Source: an uncultured Lachnospiraceae bacterium (GTDB lineage: Bacteria; Bacillota; Clostridia; Lachnospirales; Lachnospiraceae). From it: a DNA stretch of 64,000 bases. How positions within the stretch are numbered: position 1 is the stretch's first letter; each line of letters starts with the position of its first letter. The stretch is taken from contig CAMEJJ010000008.1 of assembly GCA_945919795.1 (NCBI GenBank), forward strand, positions 61,809 to 125,808. Direction: 5' to 3'. Positions 19,005 to 28,181 of this stretch are shown piece after piece. Position numbers and translations under genes: made by a program. Below the pieces are notes generated by a model, which saw nothing but the letters and a program-made list of their open reading frames with translations, did no database searches and had not been told where the DNA came from.

Positions 19005-19431
19005 TTGATACACCGCCTTCCAAATCTGCTTTTGAAACAATTTTGCATTTGCAGGGGAGCTTGTGAGTTGCAAGACGTAATGCTTCTCTTGCTGTTTCTT
19101 CCGGAACACCGGCAATTTCAAACATTACACGTCCGGGTTTCACTACTGCTACCCAATATTCAAGAGTACCTTTACCGGAACCCATACGGGTTTCAGCGGG
19201 TTTACTTGTAACCGGTTTATCCGGGAAAATTTTGATCCAAACGCGACCACCACGTTTGATATAACGTGTCATAGCAATACGGGCTGCTTCAATCTGGTTG
19301 GATTTAATCCAGCAGGGTTCCATTGCTACGATACCATATTCGCCGTAAGTAATTGTATTACCTTTTGTACATTTTCCGGCCATGGAGCCACGGAACTGTT
19401 TACGACGTTTAACTCTTTTAGGCATTAACAT
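18994..19431 (-). CDS. rplP: Large-subunit ribosomal protein L16
   Basis: The 145-residue product opens [20 protein letters not shown] and contains [20 protein letters not shown]. It helps position tRNA in the A and P sites. Its start overlaps the rpsC stop by one base (TAATG), with GGAAGGGAG upstream, so the MLMPK start is preferred to MPK. Confidence 0.97.
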   Translation of the reverse strand: MLMPKRVKRRKQFRGSMAGKCTKGNTITYGEYGIVAMEPCWIKSNQIEAARIAMTRYIKRGGRVWIKIFPDKPVTSKPAETRMGSGKGTLEYWVAVVKPGRVMFEIAGVPEETAREALRLATHKLPCKCKIVSKADLEGGVSNEN

Positions 19432-20087
19432 TATTTATCGCTCCCTTCCTTATTTCCTTTAGTAGGAAGTACTTCGCCTTTGTAGATCCAAACCTTAACA
19501 CCAACTTTGCCGTAGGTTGTATCTGCTTCTGCGAAACCATAGTCAATATCTGCTCTTAATGTCTGAAGCGGAATAGTACCTTCGCTATAGAACTCTGTAC
19601 GAGCCATATCTGCACCGCCAAGACGTCCGCTACATGCAGCTTTGATACCAAGTGCACCACTCTTCATGGTACGAGACATGCAGGATTTCATGGCACGTCT
19701 GAATGTGATACGGTTTTCCAACTGCTGAGCGATGTTTTCAGCAACAAGCTGAGCATCTCTGTCGGGTTTTTTGATTTCTTTAATATCAACAGAAACTTTC
19801 TTGCCTGTCATTTTAGCAAGTTCCTGTTTGGTAACCTCGATTTCAGCACCGCCTTTACCGATTACTACACCGGGCTTAGCTGTATAAAGGATTACTTTTA
19901 CTCTGTCAGACTGTCTTTCGATTTCGATCTTAGAAACGCCTGCGCTGTACAATTTTTTCTTAAGGTATTTTCTGATGTCGTAATCTTCAACTAAGTAGTC
20001 AGCGAATTCTGCATCAGCATACCATTTGGAATCCCAATCTTTGATAACGCCGACTCTAATTCCATGAGGATTAACTTTCTGTCCCAT
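19431..20087 (-). CDS. rpsC: Small-subunit ribosomal protein S3
   Basis: The 218-residue product opens [20 protein letters not shown] and has a KH-domain loop ([15 protein letters not shown]) near residue 74. It forms part of the mRNA entry channel and the 30S head. Confidence 0.98.
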   Translation of the reverse strand: MGQKVNPHGIRVGVIKDWDSKWYADAEFADYLVEDYDIRKYLKKKLYSAGVSKIEIERQSDRVKVILYTAKPGVVIGKGGAEIEVTKQELAKMTGKKVSVDIKEIKKPDRDAQLVAENIAQQLENRITFRRAMKSCMSRTMKSGALGIKAACSGRLGGADMARTEFYSEGTIPLQTLRADIDYGFAEADTTYGKVGVKVWIYKGEVLPTKGNKEGSDK

Positions 20088-20098
20088 TACTTTTCCTC

Positions 20099-20485
20099 CT
20101 ATCTTTCATCAAGCACGATTGTGATGTGACTTGTTCTCTTTAAGATTCTGTAAGCTCTACCCTGTGCTCTGGGCTGTACACGCTTCATTGTGGGGCCCTG
20201 GTTTGCGTAGCACTCTGCAATATAAAGCTTATCAGCGCTCATGTGATTGTTGTTTTCTGCGTTAGCGATTGCAGATTCTAATAATTTTTTAATAACGCTG
20301 GAAGCATATCTGGGATTGTATGCTAAGATACCGATTGCTGTCTCAACGTCTTTACCTCTGATGGCATCTAATACGAAACATGCTTTCTGAACAGGAATTC
20401 TAGCGTAAGAGATCTTAGCGCTGGGTCTTGTGTCCTTATTCGCATTTCTTTCTCTTTTAATTTGGGATCTATGTCCTTTTGCCAT
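20099..20485 (-). CDS. rplV: Large-subunit ribosomal protein L22
   Basis: The 128-residue product contains [20 protein letters not shown] and the tunnel-lining hairpin [20 protein letters not shown]. It is standard in length and position. The N-terminus ([20 protein letters not shown]) is longer and more basic than in E. coli. Confidence 0.98.
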   Translation of the reverse strand: MAKGHRSQIKRERNANKDTRPSAKISYARIPVQKACFVLDAIRGKDVETAIGILAYNPRYASSVIKKLLESAIANAENNNHMSADKLYIAECYANQGPTMKRVQPRAQGRAYRILKRTSHITIVLDER

Positions 20486-20505
20486 GGATAAAACCTCCTT
20501 TCAAA

Positions 20506-20787
20506 TTATCTAACCTTGGATTTCTTTTCGTCTTTTCCATGTCCTCTATAGGTTCTGGTTGCTACGAACTCACCGAGTTTGTGACCAACCATATCCTCTG
20601 TAACATATACAGGCACATGCTTTCTTCCATCATGAACAGCAAATGTATGTCCAACGAAAGAAGGGAAGATTGTAGAACGACGAGACCAGGTTTTGATAAC
20701 TTGTTTCTGTCCTGCTTCGTTCATAGCATCAACTTTTTTCAGTAAGCTTGCGTCTGCAAAGGGTCCTTTTTTAAGTGATCTAGCCAT
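20506..20787 (-). CDS. rpsS: Small-subunit ribosomal protein S19
   Basis: The 93-residue product opens [20 protein letters not shown] and contains [20 protein letters not shown], the S19 signature. It is located in the 30S head next to S13. Confidence 0.98.
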   Translation of the reverse strand: MARSLKKGPFADASLLKKVDAMNEAGQKQVIKTWSRRSTIFPSFVGHTFAVHDGRKHVPVYVTEDMVGHKLGEFVATRTYRGHGKDEKKSKVR

Positions 20788-20803
20788 TGTGATTCCTCCT
20801 TAA

Positions 20804-21649
20804 TTACTTAATAGCTTTTCCGTCTCTACGTCTTACGATTAACTTGTTAGATTGTTTCTTTTTCTTACGAGTCTTAAGACCGAGAGCAGGTTTACCCCAA
20901 GGTGTGCTCGGACCGGGACGACCGATACCGGTTTTACCTTCACCACCACCGTGCGGATGGTCATTGGGGTTCATAACGGAACCACGAACGGTAGGACGAA
21001 TACCCATGTGACGTTTACGTCCTGCTTTACCGATTTTGATCAGGTTGTGATCGCCATTACCGACAACACCGATTGTTGCACGGCATCCGATCGGAACCAT
21101 TCTCATTTCGCCTGAAGGAAGACGTAATGTTGCGTATTTTCCTTCTTTAGCCATAAGCTGTGCGCTGTTACCAGCACTACGAACCATCTGGCCACCCTTG
21201 CCGGGCATTAACTCGATATTGTGTACCAAAGTACCAACCGGAATATCAGCTAAAGCTAAGCAGTTACCTACTCTTACTTCTGCTTCCGGACCGCTCATAA
21301 CGGTCATTCCGTCTGTTAAGCCTTCGGGAGCAAGGATATATGCTTTCTCGCCGTCTGCATAGCAGATTAAAGCGATGTTTGCAGTTCTGTTAGGATCATA
21401 TTCGATACCGATTACTTTTGCAGGGATACCATCTTTTCCATTTCTCTTGAAATCGATGATTCTGTATTTCTGGCGGTTTCCGCCTCCCTGATGTCTAACT
21501 GTGATTTTGCCCTGATTATTACGTCCGGCATGTTTCTTTTTGGAAGTCACAAGAGATTTTTCAGGAGTTTTCTTTGTGATTTCAGCAAAATCAGAACCGG
21601 TCATATTTCTACGGGACGGTGTATAGGGATTATATGTTTTAATTCCCAT
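20804..21649 (-). CDS. rplB: Large-subunit ribosomal protein L2
   Basis: The 281-residue product opens [20 protein letters not shown] and contains [20 protein letters not shown] near the peptidyl-transferase centre. Length is slightly above the usual 275. It lies between rplW and rpsS. Confidence 0.98.
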   Translation of the reverse strand: MGIKTYNPYTPSRRNMTGSDFAEITKKTPEKSLVTSKKKHAGRNNQGKITVRHQGGGNRQKYRIIDFKRNGKDGIPAKVIGIEYDPNRTANIALICYADGEKAYILAPEGLTDGMTVMSGPEAEVRVGNCLALADIPVGTLVHNIELMPGKGGQMVRSAGNSAQLMAKEGKYATLRLPSGEMRMVPIGCRATIGVVGNGDHNLIKIGKAGRKRHMGIRPTVRGSVMNPNDHPHGGGEGKTGIGRPGPSTPWGKPALGLKTRKKKKQSNKLIVRRRDGKAIK

Positions 21650-21708
21650 TGTTGTTTCTCCTTTCGATTACATTTATCATCACGCTTGTGTGCGTATGGG
21701 CGAACATC

Positions 21709-22008
21709 TTATAAACCTGCGAAGATTTCGATGTCCTTACTATCCTCTGTAAGCCAAACAATTGCTTTTTTTGTTTTAGCGGTCTTACCGTAAACAAGAC
21801 CACGTCTTTTTGTTTTGCCGTCATAGTTCATGGTATTTACTTTTGCAACTTTTGCACCTTCGAACATTTTTTCAACAGCTTCTTTGATCTGTGTCTTGTT
21901 TGCTTCAGGATGAACTAAGAATGTGTATTTCTTTTCTCCCATGCCGGCCATACTCTTTTCTGTGATAACCGGTTTCTGGATTACGTCATAATACATGATT
22001 GCTGCCAT
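21709..22008 (-). CDS. rplW: Large-subunit ribosomal protein L23
   Basis: The 99-residue product has [18 protein letters not shown] and [19 protein letters not shown], as in L23, the main docking site for trigger factor and SRP at the tunnel exit. Its ATG overlaps the rplD stop (TAATG). Confidence 0.98.
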   Translation of the reverse strand: MAAIMYYDVIQKPVITEKSMAGMGEKKYTFLVHPEANKTQIKEAVEKMFEGAKVAKVNTMNYDGKTKRRGLVYGKTAKTKKAIVWLTEDSKDIEIFAGL

Positions 22009-22628
22009 TATGCATACACCTCCTCAATCTTTGCAACAGAGTCCTTTGTGAGAACTACTTTCTTTGCCTTCATGATATCGTATGTGTTGATTGTGTTTGT
22101 AAGTGTTGTGTCAACTGTAGCTAAGTTTCTTGCAGATAATACAGTATTCTGATCATTGTCAGAAAGTACTACAAGACCTGCTTCTACATTTAAGTTGTCC
22201 ATAACTGTCTTGAAAGCTTTTGTTTTGATCTCGTCAAATTTAAGCTCATCAACTACGATCAGGTTGCCTTCCTGTACTTTGCTTGTTAAAGCTGATTTTA
22301 AAGCAGCCTGTTTTTCTTTTTTGTTTAATCTGATTGTATAATCTCTCGGTACGGGAGCGAATACTACACCGCCTCCTGTCCACTGAGGAGATCTTGTTGA
22401 ACCCTGTCTAGCATGACCGGTTCCTTTCTGTCTCCAAGGTTTTCTACCGCCACCGGAAACTTCAGAACGAGTTTTTGCTTTCTGTGTTCCCTGACGTTTA
22501 TTAGCAAGCTGTGCAACGACTGCCATGTGTACAAGATGTTCGTTTACTTCAACACCGAATACCGCATCGTTTAAGTCGATTGTGCCAACTTCTTTACCTT
22601 CCATATTATAAACAGATACGTTTGCCAT
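22008..22628 (-). CDS. rplD: Large-subunit ribosomal protein L4
   Basis: The 206-residue product has the tunnel loop region ([20 protein letters not shown]) and [21 protein letters not shown]4 is the classical S10-operon autoregulator in E. coli and related bacteria. Such a role here would need the leader at 23829-23932. Confidence 0.98.
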   Translation of the reverse strand: MANVSVYNMEGKEVGTIDLNDAVFGVEVNEHLVHMAVVAQLANKRQGTQKAKTRSEVSGGGRKPWRQKGTGHARQGSTRSPQWTGGGVVFAPVPRDYTIRLNKKEKQAALKSALTSKVQEGNLIVVDELKFDEIKTKAFKTVMDNLNVEAGLVVLSDNDQNTVLSARNLATVDTTLTNTINTYDIMKAKKVVLTKDSVAKIEEVYA

Positions 22629-22653
22629 CTGAATGGTCCTCCTTTCCTCCTAA

Positions 22654-23337
22654 TTAAGCGTTCACCTTAACGGTTTCTTTGATTGTTACTAATGCTTTCT
22701 TAGGTCCGGGTACTGCGCCTTTAACCAAAAGCAAATTCTTTTCAGCGTCAACTTTAACAACTGTTAAGTTCTGTACGGTAACCTTCTTGCATCCCATGTG
22801 ACCGGGCATTCCTTTTCCTTTAAATACTTTTGAAGGAGAAGAACAAGCACCGTTGGAACCCTGATGACGATGGAATTTAGAACCATGAGCCATAGGTCCT
22901 CTGTGCTGGCCAAATCTCTTGATTGCTCCCTGGAAACCTTTTCCTTTGCTGATTGCGCTTGCGTCGATTTTATCGCCTTCTGCAAAGATGTCTGCTTTGA
23001 TTTCAGCACCGAGTGTATACTCTTCTGCGTTTTCGAATTTAAATTCTCTCACATATCTCTTAGATGAAACACCGGCTTTGTCAAAATGACCTTTTAAAGC
23101 TTTTGTTGCGCCGTGTCTGTGAGCGATTTCTTTTTTACCTGCTTTGTCTTTGTTAACAATTTTGTCTTTCTTGTCAACAAAACCAACCTGAACTGCTTTG
23201 TAACCGTCGTTTTCTTCTGTTTTAACCTGAGTTACTACACAGGGGCCGGCCTGAAGTACGGTAACAGGAATTAAAGCACCGTCTTCGTTGAAGATTTGAG
23301 TCATTCCGACTTTTGTTGCTAAAATAGCTTTCTTCAT
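22654..23337 (-). CDS. rplC: Large-subunit ribosomal protein L3
   Basis: The 227-residue product opens [20 protein letters not shown] and contains [20 protein letters not shown], the L3 signature near the peptidyl-transferase centre. GGAGG lies upstream. It is separated from rpsJ by an unusually long structured gap of 136 bases. Confidence 0.98.
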   Translation of the reverse strand: MKKAILATKVGMTQIFNEDGALIPVTVLQAGPCVVTQVKTEENDGYKAVQVGFVDKKDKIVNKDKAGKKEIAHRHGATKALKGHFDKAGVSSKRYVREFKFENAEEYTLGAEIKADIFAEGDKIDASAISKGKGFQGAIKRFGQHRGPMAHGSKFHRHQGSNGACSSPSKVFKGKGMPGHMGCKKVTVQNLTVVKVDAEKNLLLVKGAVPGPKKALVTIKETVKVNA

Positions 23338-23363
23338 GTTTTTGCCTCCTTGTTTCTACAGCG

Positions 23364-23457
23364 GAACGGGTCATCGGTTGCCCTCACCGTTCATACTAGA
23401 TCCGGGATCATATAAGTGGAACTTTCGTTGCTTCTATATAAACCTAATAAAGGATCT
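23364..23457 (-). promoter_or_regulatory. Structured rpsJ-rplC spacer (candidate L3-gene leader)
   Basis: On the transcribed strand, AGATCC/GGATCT (23398-23403 with 23452-23457) encloses a long hairpin of two matching arms, TATAAGTGGAAC and GTTGCTTCTATATA (23411-23440). It is followed by a second hairpin, GAACGG/CCGTTC (23364-23392), ending about 20 bases before the rplC binding site. Spacers elsewhere in the S10 part are 1-59 bases, so this 136-base structured gap is likely functional. Confidence 0.5.
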
Positions 23458-23473
23458 AATCTGTGATTAAAAA

Positions 23474-23788
23474 TTACTTCATTTTGATGCCGATAAATAC
23501 ACCAGCGGGCATCTCAAGTCTCTGTAATGCATCAACTGTTTTCTGTGTCGGTGCAATTACGTCGATCAGTCTCTTGTGAGTTCTCTGTTCGAACTGTTCA
23601 CGCGAATCTTTGTATTTGTGAGTAGCTCTTAAGATTGTTACAACTTCCTTTTTAGTAGGAAGCGGTACAGGGCCACTTACCTGAGATCCGTTCTTTTTGA
23701 CTGTTTCGATGATTTTTTTGGCAGATGCATCAACTAATTGATGATCGTAGGCTTTTAATGTAATTCTCATTACCTGCTGATTTGCCAT
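23474..23788 (-). CDS. rpsJ: Small-subunit ribosomal protein S10
   Basis: The 104-residue product has the S10/NusE core [20 protein letters not shown] and [20 protein letters not shown]. Besides its 30S role it works with NusB in antitermination. AAAGGAGG lies 11 bases before the ATG at 23788; upstream in-frame Met codons lie in the leader and are rejected. It is the first gene of the cluster. Confidence 0.97.
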   Translation of the reverse strand: MANQQVMRITLKAYDHQLVDASAKKIIETVKKNGSQVSGPVPLPTKKEVVTILRATHKYKDSREQFEQRTHKRLIDVIAPTQKTVDALQRLEMPAGVFIGIKMK

Positions 23789-23828
23789 AAAAAAAGTCGC
23801 CTCCTTTTCGCACTTTTTTGATTTAAGT

Positions 23829-23932
23829 ACGACAAGCGGTGACTGTACACTCTCCCGTGTGTGTCGCAATGACTTTCACACGTCGTTTCTATCCTGAGAT
23901 AGACATTTTTGGTTTGTACAGTGACTTGTCGT
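23829..23932 (-). promoter_or_regulatory. Branched leader RNA before rpsJ (candidate S10-operon autoregulatory element)
   Basis: A long closing stem pairs 23829-23848 (ACGACAAG..TGACTGTAC) with 23915-23932 (TGTACAGTGACTTGTCGT). Inside it are two smaller hairpins, CGTGTG/CACACG (23856-23882) and CTATC/GATAG (23890-23902). It ends about 40 bases before the rpsJ start codon. S10 leaders bound by L4 are known in other bacteria; sequence similarity to a known class was not tested. Confidence 0.6.
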
Positions 23933-24023
23933 CAGTTTCCTAACTTGACATTCGCTCCACGGAAAACCTGCAACGATGTGCAGCAACCTCACGCTTCATC
24001 GCTATCATGCCACAGCACTTGAT

Positions 24024-24052
24024 AATATAACAGAAAAAAGGAGCTTGCGCAA
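24024..24052 (-). promoter_or_regulatory. Likely promoter of the S10-spc-alpha cluster
   Basis: On the minus strand TTGCGC (24047-24052) and TATATT (24024-24029) are 17 bases apart. The start would be near 24017, giving a leader of about 230 bases to rpsJ. The -35 box lies inside the stem of the putP terminator, so terminator and promoter are interlocked. Confidence 0.45.
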
Positions 24053-24065
24053 GCCCCTTTTTTTC
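24031..24065. terminator. Terminator after putP
   Basis: GGAGCTTGCGCAAGCCCC (24040-24057) is a near-perfect stem with A6 on the left and T7 on the right, so it can act on both strands. It lies 140 bases past the putP stop. The stretch 24066-24198 is AT-rich and shows no gene. Confidence 0.8.
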
Positions 24066-24198
24066 AAAAGTTTTTCGTTTTTTTATAAAAATTGTTCTAA
24101 ATTTAATACAATTGTGGTTTTGTGGATAACTGACTACAATATCTGCTATTTTTTATGTATTTTGCTTATTTATCCACATTTTTTAGGATTCATTTTCT

Positions 24199-25734
24199 TT
24201 AGATATTATCCTGTACATCTTTAACGGCATCAAATTCATCCATGATTTCTTTGGCCGGTGCCTTTGTCAAAAGACTAACCACAAGAATGAAAATCAGGCT
24301 GATTGGGAAACCGACTGCCAAAGAATAAAGTCCGGTTACAGCTTTGATGGTTTCACCGGCTAATAACGGAATGTAGTCCCAGATGATGACCGTTGCAGCA
24401 CCACTGACAAGACCTGCGATCGCGCCCGGAAGATTGGTACGTTTCCAGAACAACGACATCAGTACCAGGGGACCAAATGCAGCACCAAGACCAGCCCATG
24501 CGTCGGATACCAGTCCCATAACGGATGAATTGGGATTCCATGCAATCACATATGCAATCACAGCAATGACTACGATAATGATACGGCTGATTGTCATAAC
24601 GGTTTTATCATCAGCATCTTTTCTGATAATTCCTTTATAAATATCTTCCGCAACTGCAGATGCACTAACAAGCAACTGTGAATCTGCCGTGGACATGATT
24701 GCTGCCAGAATACCGCAAAGGAAAATTCCCGCAACAATCGGTGCATTCATTTCCTGCGTAAAGACTTTCTTTATCATTTCAATAAAGATTTTCTCTGTAC
24801 CGACTTCATTCATATAATCGAAGTCCATATAAGCACGTCCGACAATTCCGATGACTGCTGCCATAAACAGAGAAATGGTAACCCATGTAATGGCAACGCC
24901 CTTTGACTTTGTCATTTCCTTTTCACTCTTTACAGCCATGAAACGAACCAGAATATGAGGCATACCAAAGTAACCAAGTCCCCATGCAAGACCGGATATG
25001 ATACCGACAACATTTACACCTTTAAACATATTTACAAATCCCGGGTTCTCTGCAAGTGCGCTTTCTAAGCCCGCCGCTACGGTAACACCGTCTGCTTTCA
25101 TAAAGCATACAGCAAAAATCGGTACAGCGAGTAAAGCAATTAACATCATTGTTCCCTGGATAAAGTCAGTCAGACAAACTGCCATAAATCCGCCTAAAAA
25201 TGTATAAATCAGAATTACCAGTGCGCCAAGTGTCAAGGCAATTTTGTAATCTATTCCGAAGATAGACTGAAACAGCTTGCCGCCGGCTGCCAGCGCAGAC
25301 GCACAATATACAGTAAAAAAGATAACGATTATAATAGAAGAAATAAACATCAGTATTTTCTTCTCATCACGATATCTGTTTTCAAAAAACATCGGAAGCG
25401 TAACGGAATTGTTTGCTTTAATCGTATATTTACGAAGTCTGGAAGCAACAATCAACCAGTTCAAAACGGTACCAATCAATAGCCCGACGGCACACCAGCC
25501 GTCTCCGCCATTCATACCATAAATAAAGATAGCTCCCGGAAGTCCCATCAAGAGCCAACCGCTCATGTCAGAAGCCTGTGCAGATAAAGCTGCGATAAAT
25601 CCACCCAGATTTCTTCCTCCTAAAAAGTAGTCCTCTGTATTTGCACTTTTCTTTGAATACATGGCACCAATCGCAATCATCATCAAAAGATACAGTACAA
25701 ATGCAACTAAAATCCAACCTGAAACATTTGTCAT
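24199..25734 (-). CDS. putP: Sodium/proline symporter
   Basis: This 511-residue member of the sodium:solute symporter family has about 13 membrane segments. ALSAQASDMSGWLLMGLPGA near residue 50 is the sodium/proline-binding segment of PutP, and ADSQLLVSASAVAEDIYK near 355 is the second sodium-site region. It imports proline as nutrient or osmolyte. It starts 30 bases after the stop of the repeat protein gene, so the two may be co-transcribed. Substrate assignment rests on overall resemblance to PutP. Confidence 0.9.
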   Translation of the reverse strand: MTNVSGWILVAFVLYLLMMIAIGAMYSKKSANTEDYFLGGRNLGGFIAALSAQASDMSGWLLMGLPGAIFIYGMNGGDGWCAVGLLIGTVLNWLIVASRLRKYTIKANNSVTLPMFFENRYRDEKKILMFISSIIIVIFFTVYCASALAAGGKLFQSIFGIDYKIALTLGALVILIYTFLGGFMAVCLTDFIQGTMMLIALLAVPIFAVCFMKADGVTVAAGLESALAENPGFVNMFKGVNVVGIISGLAWGLGYFGMPHILVRFMAVKSEKEMTKSKGVAITWVTISLFMAAVIGIVGRAYMDFDYMNEVGTEKIFIEMIKKVFTQEMNAPIVAGIFLCGILAAIMSTADSQLLVSASAVAEDIYKGIIRKDADDKTVMTISRIIIVVIAVIAYVIAWNPNSSVMGLVSDAWAGLGAAFGPLVLMSLFWKRTNLPGAIAGLVSGAATVIIWDYIPLLAGETIKAVTGLYSLAVGFPISLIFILVVSLLTKAPAKEIMDEFDAVKDVQDNI

Positions 25735-25763
25735 TTTTCACAATCTCCTCTCCTATAAAAAAT

Positions 25764-26429
25764 TTAACTTAACAAATATCCATTTAACAACTGATTTGAA
25801 ACAATCCGAACGGATTCAAACATTTCCGGATCCGTGACAAAACAGTAAATATAAAAACATAAGGAAGCCAAACCTACAACAAAAGCCAGAATAGAAAGAA
25901 CCAGTCCCGCAATCGCCATACCATCCATTTGTCCCTGATTGTCATTCTTAGATAAAATTGCTAAAATGACACCAATAATTCCCAATATAACTGACGGAGC
26001 ACCCAGACAACAGCATAAAACCAGTCCTGCAATACCCAGTATCAACGAAATAACTGCTTTTGTATTGCTTGATTTCTGCTCAGGCGCGGAAGAATATCCC
26101 TGATTATAATTGGAATATCCGTAGCCACTCTGGTCATATCCCGGCTGATAATATCCTTGCGGATTGTATCCCTGCGGTTCACTTCCCTGTGGGTTATATC
26201 CTTGCGTGTTATATCCCTGCGGATTGTACCCTTGCGGTTCACTTCCCTGTGGGTTATATCCTTGCGGATTATACCCCTGTAGGTCGCTTTCCTGTGGATT
26301 GTATCCTTGTGGATTATATCCCTGTGGGGTGCTTTCCTGTGGATTGTATCCTTGTGGATTATATCCCTGCGGGTCGCTTCCCTGTGGATTATATTCTGTC
26401 TGATTTAAATCATTAAAACTATCGTCCAT
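25764..26429 (-). CDS. Repeat-rich membrane protein with PQGYN repeats (DUF4190-like)
   Basis: This 221-residue protein has a hydrophilic N-terminal half (residues 14-100) built of PQGYNPQGYNPQ-type repeats with few charges. Two or three membrane segments follow (about 135-165 and 175-205) with short cysteine-rich turns (LVLCCCLGAPS). The membrane part resembles the small DUF4190/TM2-type domains often attached to Gln/Tyr/Gly-rich tails. Function is unknown. A DUF2752 gene lies divergently next to it, a combination seen in other Firmicutes. Repeat number is likely to vary between strains because the DNA repeats are nearly identical. Confidence 0.75.
   Translation of the reverse strand: MDDSFNDLNQTEYNPQGSDPQGYNPQGYNPQESTPQGYNPQGYNPQESDLQGYNPQGYNPQGSEPQGYNPQGYNTQGYNPQGSEPQGYNPQGYYQPGYDQSGYGYSNYNQGYSSAPEQKSSNTKAVISLILGIAGLVLCCCLGAPSVILGIIGVILAILSKNDNQGQMDGMAIAGLVLSILAFVVGLASLCFYIYCFVTDPEMFESVRIVSNQLLNGYLLS
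26139..26390 (-). repeat. Tandem repeat array coding PQGYN units
   Basis: Units of 15 codons (45 bases, for example S-x-PQGYNPQGYNPQ) recur about five times, with a 5-codon sub-unit NPQGY repeated within them. High similarity between copies suggests recent expansion. Confidence 0.85.
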
Positions 26430-26583
26430 TTTACATCCCTTTTCCTTTAATAATTTCTTTGCCGTTGTAACACGTTAAAGTAGATTATACAAGAAGATAG
26501 CCTTTTCAACAAGCATTTTTGACGAATGATTAAAAATAATGTAAATTAAGAGTAGCCCGTCAAGGCGGATTTCGAATGTTTTT

Positions 26584-26617
26584 CGGATTGCGAGAGCACA
26601 TTGTGCGGAGCAATCCG
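26584..26617 (+). promoter_or_regulatory. Hairpin just upstream of the DUF2752 gene
   Basis: CGGATTGC (26584-26591) pairs with GCAATCCG (26610-26617), with an inner GCACA/TGTGC stem. It ends 8 bases before the ATG, and the only purine-rich GGAG nearby (26607-26610) is at the stem edge, so the structure could affect translation. Confidence 0.45.
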
Positions 26618-26625
26618 TTGGTATC

Positions 26626-27117
26626 ATGGTAGATAACAGCTATAGGATCAGTGAAAAAATGTATTTACATCTCCATATAAATAAGAAGAAATATTTTATA
26701 ATAACCATAGTTTTTTTGTCTTTATTTCTTTTGGCATATTTGTACACCAACTATATAGAAAAGATACAATCCGCAAATCCACTACTATTTCACGATTGTG
26801 CATTCAAAAACACGTTTCATCTGTATTGCCCCGGTTGCGGTGGCACACGCGCGGTTGATGCGTTATTGCATCTTCGGATTCTATCGTCTCTTTTCTATCA
26901 TCCATTGGTAATTTATGTTGTAATCTGTTGTTGTTTCTTCTATATTAGAATAGGTATACAACTGAAAAAACAAAACGGAGATGCAAAAATATTTATCAAT
27001 ACCGCTTATATCTGGGGTGCCTTGATTTTGGTTTTAACCTTTTTTGTCGTACGGAATTTATTGTTGGTATATGCCGGCATAGACTATATTGGAGAGCTCA
27101 AAAACTACTGGTTATAA
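26626..27117 (+). CDS. DUF2752-type membrane protein
   Basis: This 163-residue protein has three membrane segments (about 23-40, 85-110 and 128-150). Between the first two is the DUF2752 signature FHLYCPGCGGTRAVDALLHL, a CPGCG motif whose role is unknown. The ATG at 26626 has a weak binding site; an alternative ATG at 26659 after AGGATC is possible and would remove 11 residues. It is divergent from the PQGYN-repeat gene, and such proteins often neighbour each other. Confidence 0.8.
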   Translation: MVDNSYRISEKMYLHLHINKKKYFIITIVFLSLFLLAYLYTNYIEKIQSANPLLFHDCAFKNTFHLYCPGCGGTRAVDALLHLRILSSLFYHPLVIYVVICCCFFYIRIGIQLKKQNGDAKIFINTAYIWGALILVLTFFVVRNLLLVYAGIDYIGELKNYWL

Positions 27118-27180
27118 ATAATCTCTACTCATATTTTAAAATGATAATTACATCTTTTTAATTTGGAAAAATTATAGATT

Positions 27181-27231
27181 TTAAATGATGAAAACATTTC
27201 ATATCGTAAACGATGAAATAAAATCATTTAA
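27181..27231. repeat. Nested inverted repeat upstream of the methyltransferase gene
   Basis: TTAAATGAT (27181-27189) matches ATCATTTAA (27223-27231) inverted. Inside, TTTCAT..CGT and ACG..ATGAAA form a second palindrome. It is the only structure in the AT-rich gap 27118-27295 and could be an operator or a terminator for the gene before. Confidence 0.45.
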
Positions 27232-27295
27232 ACCAAAAACACCGATATTAAAATATTAATAACGAAATACAATAATGTAAGAACAGGAGTAATAT

Positions 27296-28168
27296 ATGTG
27301 GATTGCAGATCAATGGAAAGATTATGAAGTAATAGATACTTGTTCGGGTGAGAAATGCGAGCGTTGGGGAGATTATATTCTGGTCCGTCCCGATCCCCAG
27401 GTCATTTGGGATACCGGACACAACAATCCGGCATGGAAACAAAAAAATGGTCATTATCACCGCAGTAACAAGGGCGGCGGCGAATGGGAATTTCGCAATC
27501 TGCCCAAAGAATGGTCTATCAAATATCGGGATTTAACCTTCAATCTGAAACCTTTCAGTTTTAAACACACAGGGCTCTTTCCGGAGCAGGCGGTGAACTG
27601 GGACTGGTGTGCCGAAAAAATCAGGACCGCTACAAAAGAAAAAGGACGTCCATTGAAAGTCCTAAATCTCTTTGCCTATACCGGTGGGGCAACCATTTCT
27701 GCAGCGTTTGCCAGTGCAAGCGTCACACACGTAGACGCATCCAAAGGTATGGTCACCTGGGCAAAAGAAAACGCCGTATCATCCGGTCTATCCGATGCGC
27801 CAATCCGTTGGCTGGTGGATGACTGCGTCAAATTCGTAGAAAGAGAAATCCGCCGCGGCAATACCTACGACGGAATTATCATGGATCCTCCGTCTTACGG
27901 CAGAGGACCCAAAGGTGAAATCTGGAAAATCGAAGATTCGATTTATCCTTTTATCCAATTGACAGCCAAATTGTTATCCAAAGATTCCGTTTTCTTTTTG
28001 ATTAATTCCTACACCACCGGATTACAGCCGGCTGTGCTTTCTTATATGATTAATACTGCGATAGTTCCGCAGTTTGGCGGCAGGGTGGAAGCCGAAGAAA
28101 TCGGTCTTCCCGTAACCGAAAGCGGTCTGGTTTTACCCTGCGGCGCCAGCGGCAGATGGTGTAAATAA
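27296..28168 (+). CDS. Class I SAM-dependent methyltransferase (RlmI/RlmK-like, probably rRNA)
   Basis: This 290-residue protein has motif I LNLFAYTGGATISAAFA at about residue 122, VDASKGMVTWAKENA (ribose-binding acidic loop) and motif IV MDPPSYGRGPKGE near 198. This layout matches the family that includes 23S rRNA cytosine-C5 methyltransferases of the RlmI type. The N-terminal PUA domain of RlmI is absent or very divergent, so the exact target is uncertain. GGAG lies 7 bases before the ATG. It is a single gene, convergent with the following permease gene (13-base gap). Confidence 0.82.
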   Translation: MWIADQWKDYEVIDTCSGEKCERWGDYILVRPDPQVIWDTGHNNPAWKQKNGHYHRSNKGGGEWEFRNLPKEWSIKYRDLTFNLKPFSFKHTGLFPEQAVNWDWCAEKIRTATKEKGRPLKVLNLFAYTGGATISAAFASASVTHVDASKGMVTWAKENAVSSGLSDAPIRWLVDDCVKFVEREIRRGNTYDGIIMDPPSYGRGPKGEIWKIEDSIYPFIQLTAKLLSKDSVFFLINSYTTGLQPAVLSYMINTAIVPQFGGRVEAEEIGLPVTESGLVLPCGASGRWCK

Positions 28169-28181
28169 ATCGAATTATCTT

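Noticed and set aside
26120..26400. Regularly spaced repeats considered as a CRISPR array
   Set aside because: The repeats are contiguous, with no unique spacers, and are in frame within a protein-coding gene.
26060..26416. Long plus-strand open frames rich in Cys, Gly, Leu and Tyr opposite the PQGYN gene
   Set aside because: They are mirror frames of a 15-base sub-repeat that contains no stop on either strand, with no binding site or codon bias.
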